A stretch of 64,000 bases of DNA from Pachyseris speciosa. Lineage: Eukaryota > Cnidaria > Anthozoa > Scleractinia > Pachyseridae. Location of the stretch: positions 124,001-188,000 of the forward strand of contig JAEMWC010000138.1 in NCBI GenBank assembly GCA_016490735.1. The letters run 5' to 3'. A model generated the notes under the pieces. That model did no database searches, was not told the origin of the DNA, and was given only the letters and a program-made list of their open reading frames with translations. Both the position numbers and the translations under genes were made by a program. Shown here one piece after another: positions 56,704 to 64,000 of this stretch. Numbering within the stretch: the first letter of the stretch is position 1; each line of letters begins with the position of its first letter.

Positions 56704-58405
56704 TAAGGCCCAGTTCAGACGCCGTACTTCAGCCGAGGCGAATCGAATTCAGCGAATTAAAGGAACAGTATCCCGATTCTGCGCATGCTCAAAATTTTGA
56801 TTTTTGTTCATCCTGTCGCGAAATCAAAAGATGCGAGAAGAAAGATGCGAAGGAGAGCAAGGTAAAGTGAAATCTTCGCCAGTCATCGGAAAAAATGTAA
56901 ACAAACAATTATGCATGGGAAAAAATTCATAAGTGGAGTTATATTTGTCGTTATAAAATCATTTGGGTCTCTCCTCTCTTTCCGAACAACCGTTGAGTAA
57001 AGGCCAAAGCCTGACAAGATTCCCGCAAAGCGGGAGCAGACTTTTGCAAATTATTCCACCGGTTTCAAAAGCATTTTCCTGACGTTAAATGCGATGTTCG
57101 AACATTATGTTACTGCAGTTTGAAGCTTAAGACATGTTCTATTTAAAAATATGAATGAATCTTTTTAAAAATGAAATGAAAACTCGACAAACGCTTACGC
57201 GGTTACATCTGAACTCTTCACAGTGGAGCGGACTAACTCTAATAATTATAACTGACAAAGAGTCTGTTTGCGAAAAAATTCATAACTCGTGTTATATTTC
57301 TGCTTTTACAGTGATTTTGGTCTCTTTGGAAAGCTACAGAAGTGCAGTATTTGAATTGCGAAAGACTGGCCAAGAAAGTGCTAAATGAAGATCACAATTT
57401 GTTTCGCGTTAGTTAAAAAAGAACTTGACGAGGTTTTCGCTAATCGGCACGTTTGAAAATTATGAACGTTTGGAAATTTTCTTAGGCCCCGTCCACACGT
57501 ATCCGGAGATTTTTGTATACGCAATTTTTTTATGCGGATACAAAAATATCTGCGTCCACACGTAGCGTATACGAATCGTATACGACCGTCCACACGTATC
57601 CGATTCGTATCTGGACATTTCAAAGGATTAGTCAACAGAGCATGCGCATTACAAAGAATCTCGCACGGAAAAAGACTGGTTCTGATACTGTGACGTCAGC
57701 GTATACAAAAATATACGGATACGAGCGTCCACACGATCCGGATACACAGCGTGTACAGAAATTTCCACTCTGGAGAGCGTATACAGAAATCTCCGGATAC
57801 ACCGAGCGTATACGGAGGACACGTGTGGACGCTAGGTGTATCCGCATAAAAAAATTTGCGGATACAAAAATCTCCGGATAAGTGTGGACGGGGCCTTAGC
57901 GGCGTTTAATTCCATGTTCCAACATAATTTTTACATGGTTTTAAAGCTCAACACATGTTTTATTTGAAATCGTGACTGAATTTTTCTACAGATGAAATGT
58001 TAAAGCCACAAACACTTACGCGTTTAACATATGAAGTCTTCACAGTTCACCGCAAGTGCTGTGAAATAACACAGTTAGTATGCTGCGTAAAAAGCTAAAA
58101 CTTGAATGAAGAATGATTTCGGTCACTTTGCAAAGCTTAACAAATGTAGTTTCTGTACTTCCGATGGACCGTTAAAGCATTCAGAATTAATCGCGTTTCT
58201 CACCGTAAAAACATGAGTGAGGTAAATTCACGAGGTTGTTATAACGCGAGCAAAGGATGTAAACAACCGATCGATCAACGCTATCTTGGCACCTCAATAT
58301 GTGACAGTTCTATTGTTTTTTGTTTTGACAGATAGCAGATGATGTCCGCGCGTGCGCATCATCGGGACAGTGTCCCTTTAAGTTCATGTGAAGTACGGCG
58401 TCTGA
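56704..58405. mobile_element. Possible large inverted-repeat element enclosing a smaller one
   Basis: AGTTCAGACGCCGTACTTCA near 56712 and its inverse TGAAGTACGGCGTCTGAA near 58389 form inverted ends about 1.7 kb apart. No transposase is visible inside. The Harbinger-like MITE at 57485-57895 sits within. Because the same end sequence is also used by the hairpin at 58381-58677, the assignment of this pair to one element is uncertain. Confidence 0.4.
57485..57895. mobile_element. PIF/Harbinger-like MITE, 411 bp
   Basis: Terminal inverted repeats of about 60 bp start GGCCCCGTCCACACGTATCC and contain GGAGATTTTTGTATACGCAA or variants. The element is flanked by the 3-bp duplication TTA (57482-57484 and 57896-57898), as in the PIF/Harbinger superfamily. 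The interior repeats GTCCACACG and GTATACG words. No transposase, so it is non-autonomous. The plus frame 57513-57881 is a by-product. Confidence 0.8.
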
Positions 58406-58677
58406 ATCAATAGGTTAGTTTCGAATTGTGGGAGAACAAAAGGATGGAGTCGAGGTTCAGGGGAATAATTTGCATTTTCTTTTGTCAAAAACAAAGGAAC
58501 ATGCAAATTATTCCCCTGAACCTCGACTCTGTTCTTTTGTTCTCCCACAATTCGAAACTAGCCTATTCGGAGCGGCTGATTTAATTTAGATTGGCTGAGC
58601 AATTAATCCCGCCTGGCTTAGCCGGGAATAACGGCTGTAGAACGGCTTTGATTCAGATGCCGTACTTCACATGAGCC
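58381..58677. mobile_element. Nested hairpin repeat
   Basis: Outer arms of about 30 bp (TCATGTGAAGTACGGCGTCT at 58384 and the inverse at 58650-58677) enclose an almost perfect inner inverted repeat: arms 58411-58474 and 58501-58565 around a 26-bp loop. It has the structure of a foldback MITE. There is no coding sequence. Confidence 0.75.
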
Positions 58678-59215
58678 GAATCAAATACATAAATCATTCT
58701 AATGTATTTTTCATGCTATTTTTAGATGACAGCATGCGCAAAGGAGTGTCGCAGAAGGAAAAAAATGGCAGCTTGGCGGGCCAAACTCAACGAAGGTGAC
58801 ACTGTGCACTTCGTGTTTCGTGTTTCTTTACCATATCAGGTACAGCAGGTATATGAACTCATAGCCAGTGTCCAGCAAGCCAATGATAATGTTGCCTCTG
58901 ACATCCGTAGTTCAGTTTTAAATAATGATTGACATTCCAAGGGATGACAATTCTAAAAGTACATATATAGGCAACTGCCCTTCTACAAGTTTCTTACAAC
59001 TCACGAAATAATTAGCAGTTAAGAAAGGTGATTGCAAAAGAGTTTTTGCTTTCAGCTTTGACAGAAGCGTATCACCCCGGAGCCTCCATCTATCATGGAT
59101 GTGGGTAACAGCGTATTTTTTTAACGAGTAATCGTATCATGGTATCCAAACATTTGCAAAGGAGAGATAATTATTAAGAAGCCGTCGTTGTGGGGGACAA
59201 GTCGCTCAAGTGATA
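58678..59215. other. Non-coding stretch
   Basis: A 68-codon frame at 58726-58932 (MTACAKECRRRKKMAAWRAK and on) is open and moderately coding-like, but I recognise no domain and see no splice context. Otherwise nothing. Confidence 0.35.
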
Positions 59216-59218
59216 CAA

Positions 59219-59256
<38 letters not shown>

Positions 59257-59285
59257 TTTGTTTGTTTGTTTGTTTGTTTTTTTCG
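59216..59285. repeat. (TG)n(TTTG)n microsatellite
   Basis: About 15 TG units followed by seven TTTG units and a T run. Frames on both strands across it are artefacts. Confidence 0.95.
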
Positions 59286-59413
59286 TGTATGTTTTTTTTC
59301 TCTTTTATCGTGTTCGCCACTCTCTCCGAACTTCCGATCTTCGCCCGGCCAATTAAATGGCATTCCATCGCCCATCGTCTCTTGCGCTAATGTTAACTAA
59401 TAGAATGTGGTTT

Positions 59414-59665
59414 AGCGTTGTCTGTACTCTTATCGACAACGATCAGATTCGTCATCACAGTGGTCAAAATTTCGTGCGCCTCGTGAGTCCACAACACATT
59501 TTAACCACTGTGATGACGAATATCGTTGTTTGTTTGTTTGTTGTTGTTGTTCAGTATTTTTTTACGACAATATCAACGTTAAAGAAAATTAGAAAGGCAC
59601 TGGCCAGCGTGGCATTGTTGACGCAAGCAGCGTTGTCTACACTGTTATCAACAACGATAAATTCA
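59414..59665. repeat. Inverted and direct repeat cluster
   Basis: ATTCGTCATCACAGTGGT (59447 on) pairs with ACCACTGTGATGACGAAT (59503-59520). GCGTTGTCT-ACT-TTATC-ACAACGAT occurs directly at 59414 and 59630. Probably MITE-derived. Confidence 0.6.
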
Positions 59666-59770
59666 AGCCAATCAGATTGCGAAAAAAAAAAGCCATTTCA
59701 ACAGATATGTTTACTCAAAATTTTAGTTGAATTTCTCCAATCTACAGCTTAGGGAAAACGAATTTTATTC

Positions 59771-60697
59771 GGTCAGTGTAAAACCCAGACTGCAGATTGC
59801 AGACTGCATACCGGGGGTAAAATGCAGACTGAAGGTAAAATGCAGACTGCCGACTGCAGACCAGGGGTAAAATGAAGACTGAGGGTAAAATAAAATATTA
59901 ATAATAAAACACGAGTCACTGCTTTGGAATGGTTTACATTTACTGAAGTTGAATTTTGTACACGTCGAGCTATCAAAATGGTCATACCGCCGAAATGTTG
60001 TTATAATTTCTCGCGTCTGGATAGCCGACTGTCACCTTTCAGCAAATACCAATTCACAAACCTCTTGATATATTAAAGTCGAGTACAAAGATTGAATGTC
60101 TTACACAAACTAGGATCGATACCTACAAGTTTAGCTTGCCCTGTTGTTGTGCTCTCGTGTTTTGCTTGCCTTGTGTTCCGAACAATTCCAAGGCCATTTG
60201 AAGCAACTAAGACACGCGGTGGTTTGAACGTTATTAAGACTTTGTCAATGAAAACAGTATGGAGAGTTGGTCGGTCCCAGACCTGATCGCGTAAACAAAA
60301 TTCAAATTGGCCGACAAGTAAACAAAGGTGAGATGCATAGAATTACGATTAGTTCGGGCGCTTGTAATTAGCTTGGCTCAACAAAATGGGGAGTTCAAGA
60401 ACTCGAGGTCGATAATATAATGCTAGGAAAATAAGGCTGATAATATAAGGCTAGGAAACGCCTTTTGGTTTGAGTTTTCGGGATTTTGGAAAAAAAAATT
60501 ACGGGTACGTACGAACACACTTTAAGTCTTCATTTGATCCGGATTTGATCCTCGTGTTTTTTGTTATTAATATTTTATTTTACCCTCAGTCTGTATTTTA
60601 CCCCTGGTCTGCAGTCCGCAGTCTGCATTTTATCCTCAGTCTTCATTTTATCCCCGGTCTGCAGTCTGCAGTCTGCAGTCTGCGTTCTACACTGACC
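59771..60697. mobile_element. 927-bp element with long terminal inverted repeats
   Basis: It starts GGTCAGTGTA and ends TACACTGACC. The terminal 130 bp at each end are inverted copies made of short CAGACTGCAGACT and GGGTAAAATGCAGAC sub-repeats. Flanks AATTTTATTC (59761-59770) and AATTTTTTTT (60698-60707) agree at 8 of 10 positions, a weak hint of a 9-10 bp target duplication as in Mutator-like elements. No transposase is visible in the 650-bp interior. Confidence 0.65.
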
Positions 60698-61335
60698 AAT
60701 TTTTTTTTTAACTGTCAGTCTGCCCGACCTTTCCTGTATTTGAATCTTTTTAGCAAAGCTGAAACCCAAGATTTAAATCATTCTAATCATGATCAATGAA
60801 ATTCTCTTTTGAAATCACGGAGATAGCGTATTGGAGGCACTTCTGGGTAGAGACCAAACGGACAGCAATCCATGAATAATCAACAACAAGCTTTATTTCC
60901 ACGACCATAAAACATTACAGTATTGCAAAAGCAGGTAACAAGAATTAAACTAGACTTAAGTTTGACAACTGATTGTTTCGTAAATCAAAACACGCTGAAA
61001 TAGACTTAATTAACAAACTGCAAATTAATAATATTATCATCACAGTTCATTAATTCAACAGTTAAAGCAGCAAATGGTAACAGCTTAACATTCGGCAGTT
61101 CTATTAACTATTTCATCATAAAAGGCATAAAAATTTTCTAATTGATGAATACTTTGGACAACGAAACAGAAAGTGGGTTTCATCTTCAATATCATTCATA
61201 TCACATGCAAAGACTGCAAAGTCTTTCACATCCAGTGATATTATCATACCTACAGGTTTCAATTTTAAGTTTATGACTACCAATTCTCAGTTTCACTAAT
61301 GTTTTTCTACTACGGTTTTTTCTGGTTATATTTAA

Positions 61336-62350
61336 CCCATTGACTACCGCAGGTTTTTACATTTTCGGAGTGATTTTCCACATATAAACGATGGATAGCA
61401 ATTCGTGACTCTTTATTTGAACTACCAGGGAAAAGTGGTGCTGTCCTAAGCCACTGGAGACTCAAGGTTTCTGAAAACGTCATTTTGACGTAGCTATTTT
61501 TTATCCGTGAAGCGACAACAATGGCCCAAGTTCGGTTTGCTTGCGATTTCTGCTAAATTTACAGCCATTTTTCATCTTTAGCGGCTGCCTGATGAGCATC
61601 GTTAAGCGTGACGGTAGCTAAGAGTCCACTTTCTCAAAGAATCGAGCAAGGTGATGTACTTTGTTGTTGAATTTGGCTTGTTACTCGACGAACTGGGAAT
61701 TTGGCCGGTCGAACACTTAGTACCTTTGGAACTCGACTATTGATGAATTTCTCGACCTACCGCCACATATTTTGGAATTTCTATGTACTGAAGATGACCA
61801 CGAGCAGGAAATTTTGGCGGTAGGTCGGAGTGGCTGTAGACTTAGTTTATATGTGAAAGAATTGGGGGAAGGAACGGGCGCTGTCAAAAATTCTCGTTAG
61901 TTCCCAGCATGCAATGCGCTCAAGATGTTGAAAATGTCGGGAAGGCCCGAATGCACTGGAACAAAAGGCTGTATCTACGCTCGGGAGAAGAATATAAACA
62001 AAAAAAGTCATTTCTAAGCTAGAAAAAGGACTTAATTTCGTTATGATGGTTGAATTTTGGTTTTTCGACGATGATTTCCCTAAAAAACATGAAGGCAAAA
62101 AGGGGCATTTTTGTTGTTTCTCTTTGACGTTAAAAACGGCCAGTTTCGTTCTTGTCCAAACTCAAAAGGCCATATTTGGTAAAAATCGCTACGTTTCTTG
62201 CATTTATTGGATATCCAAATTTAAAGGGCATTCCATTTCGTGCTCACAACTAACAGTTAAGGCAATATTCGTGCGATTGAGAAAGTTGCAATGTTTTGAA
62301 GCACGGGAGTTTTTTTACGGCCGGTTTTGGCCGGCACGGGTGCCAATGGG
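61336..62350. mobile_element. piggyBac-like non-autonomous element with TTAA target duplication
   Basis: Starts CCCATTGACTACCG and ends with the inverse of CCCATTGGCACCCG (11 of 14 match). Flanked by TTAA at 61332-61335 and 62351-62354. TTAA duplication and a CCC start fit piggyBac-type ends. The frames inside (61847-62354) show no transposase motif. It interrupts the LINE between connector and Cys-rich end. Confidence 0.7.
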
Positions 62351-62700
62351 TTAACAAATAAAAAAGCCTTAACCGTGCTTTGTTCTGTTATAAGGCACGC
62401 AAGGAAGTGACGAGATCACGAAAGAAGTAGGAAGAAGCGCGAGCCGTAGGCGAGTGCTTTTAACTACTTCTTGAGTTAGACCGTTAGAAGGGACTGTTTA
62501 ACAATAGAGTCTTGGGCCTTATTTTGAAGATAAGTTACGTAATTAAGTATTCTTTTATTTATTTCAATAATCAAGGGAAATCGGCCAAGTTCAGCCCTGC
62601 ACGCAATATTAGATGCTTTATTGCTTACTTCTAAGTAACCTTTGCAAAACTGTAGATGCGTTTTTTCAATTGGTTAATTTTTCCAAGTCTTAAGTCTTAA

Positions 62701-63359
62701 GGGGGGACTAACTTAACTACAGACTTAGCGTTGTTGCCAAGGGATTTTTGCGGACTGTATTTGTAAAACACAGTTTTTCGGTGTTTTTGCCACTGTATTG
62801 GTGAAAGGTGTGAAGAGGTCAACATGTAAAATTAATAAATTGCTATTGCGCATGCGTAACTTGCCCCAGGCCCCAACCGCGCCTTAGAGAGAAAAATCAC
62901 TAAAACTTGGAGAAAATTACGTGAAGTTCCGATTTTTTTTGCCAGTCGGGGATATTCCAGCCTTCTTTACAAGCCTACGTAAGCAATTGTTGTTAACGTA
63001 CATAATTGCAATGATAATGACGAAATGGTATGAATTTGCGTGCTTATGACGTCATAAATCTAAGAAAAAATGCGAATTTCCAAAAACCGATACGTAGAGT
63101 TTTGCACCTTGGCGATTGTTAACCATTGGCACCATTTTCGATATCCAGAAGTGTACGCCACTCGAGTTTTAGGCCTTTTTCTGTTCTGGTCACGTGACTT
63201 ACCAAATATGGTTGTGACTCGAAAATCTTGTAAACATTTTTTATTGTAAAAACATAGCCAGACAGCTTGCCTGTGCAAGCTAGGGTTTCCAAGATATGAG
63301 CGTTGTGAACTTTCCATAGCAACAATGTTAGCTCATGTTGTAGTTAAGTTAGTCCCCCC
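62701..63359. mobile_element. Kolobok-like MITE with TTAA target duplication
   Basis: Terminal inverted repeats of 21 bp start GGGGGGACTAACTTAACTAC and are identical at both ends. TTAA flanks at 62697-62700 and 63360-63363. A G-rich start with TTAA duplication fits Kolobok. The LINE reading frame is continuous across the empty site. Confidence 0.75.
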
Positions 63360-64000
63360 TTAAGATTTAGTATAGACACCCAGACTTCACTGTTTTAGGT
63401 TAAGATTGGGGAAATAATTGTGTCAAAAATCTTACTGGCAAGAGACGGTTTCAAACTGCTAAAATCTATATGTCGACGTAGGCTGAAAAGAACATGAAGA
63501 GCCTTTTAATTTCCCTTAAGTGATCTAGCGACATAGTAAAGTTTCCGGTCGAAGAAATGCGGGTCCCTATATAAGTACGTATAATTTTGGACAATATTTA
63601 TGTTTTCATTTCCTATATGAAACTTATGGTCATCTTTCTTTGCTCGCCGTTGAAACACCATAACCTTGGTCTTTTCTAGGATTGATATTTAACATCCACG
63701 ATTTTCAATATGATGATAACGTATTGAGACAATTTTGCAAACCTATTCGTGGTCGTGATAGTATAATTAAATCATCTGCATATAGAAGATAATTTAATTT
63801 AATTCCGTTTGGTAAAACAAAAGGATCTGATAGAGTATGTCCAAATGAGAACGGTAAGTCGTTAATGTACAGATTAAAGAGTAGAGGACTCAAAATACAT
63901 CCTTGGCGAACACCTCTTGCGTACTGAAATGATCTTGTCTGGTTATTACCAATCTTTTTGAAGCAAATAGAATTGGAGTATAGGCTTTTCATCAACTTAT

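Larger units (their letters stand above)
60870..64000 (-). mobile_element. LINE (reverse transcriptase to 3' end), interrupted by two DNA elements, cut by the window edge
   Basis: Read on the minus strand. The reverse transcriptase with GVRQGCILSPLLFNLYINDL and catalytic YADD (63771-63782) runs down to 63364. After a TTAA-flanked insertion the frame resumes with KTHLQFCKGYLEVSNKASNI and ACRAELGRFPLIIEINKRIL (62696-62530). After a second insertion come KLRIGSHKLKIETCRY, a Cys-rich CERLCSLC and HFLFRCPKYSSIRKF (61335-61130), with a frameshift between them. The 3' end is near GGAAATAAAGCTTGTTGTTG at about 60880. The order (RT, conserved connector, Cys/His-rich C-terminus) is that of a non-LTR element with one long ORF2. 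Stops and shifts show it is inactive. The 5' part lies beyond the window. Confidence 0.8.

Noticed and set aside
57513..57881. 122-codon frame as a gene
   Set aside because: Lies entirely inside the Harbinger-like MITE and reflects its GTATACG/GTCCACACG sub-repeats.
59121..59400. Thr-His or Cys-Val repeat proteins
   Set aside because: Translation products of the TG/TTTG microsatellite.

Overview
This window looks like nuclear DNA of a stony coral (Scleractinia). The main evidence is a five-exon gene for a GFP-like fluorescent protein of the coral type (33319-39042, + strand). It has a Gln-Tyr-Gly chromophore and closely resembles known coral cyan, green and Kaede-type proteins. The background also fits: AT-rich non-coding DNA, many cnidarian-style inverted-repeat elements, and BEL/Pao, Ty3, CR1-like and L1/Tx1-like retroelements. 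I see no bacterial operons, rRNA, tRNA or CRISPR.

Layout. 1-20 kb is gene-poor. It has a possible small spliced gene on the minus strand (1808-2177), two related degenerate exons of an unidentified gene family (5.1 kb and 19.3 kb), several tandem repeats, a perfect 46-bp palindrome next to a hammerhead-ribozyme-like core (7.9-8.1 kb), and a 35-bp minisatellite (19.9-20.5 kb). 21-32.4 kb is a mosaic of about three diverged copies of a unit of roughly 3 kb built from rearranged non-LTR retrotransposon pieces. A young BEL/Pao element (25300-31188, 260-bp LTRs, 5-bp target duplication, one in-frame stop) sits inside the last copy. 33.2-39.3 kb is the fluorescent-protein gene; its third intron holds a decayed L1/Tx1-like LINE. 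A 5'-truncated CR1-like LINE follows (39.37-42.46 kb).

42.5-49.2 kb is mostly non-coding. 49.26-54.60 kb holds an unidentified ORF and a C2H2-like coding segment on the minus strand; the second is split by a short-LTR Ty3-type element (50135-54494). 55-60.7 kb is dense in foldback and MITE-like elements. From 60.87 kb to the window edge runs a minus-strand LINE carrying two nested TTAA-flanked elements.

The most notable observation is that the fluorescent protein, otherwise a full-length 225-residue reading, has Gly where the nearly invariant catalytic Glu of the family (Glu222 of Aequorea GFP, Glu215 of DsRed) is expected. The rest of the window records repeated transposition, with several insertions datable relative to each other because they nest and keep target duplications.
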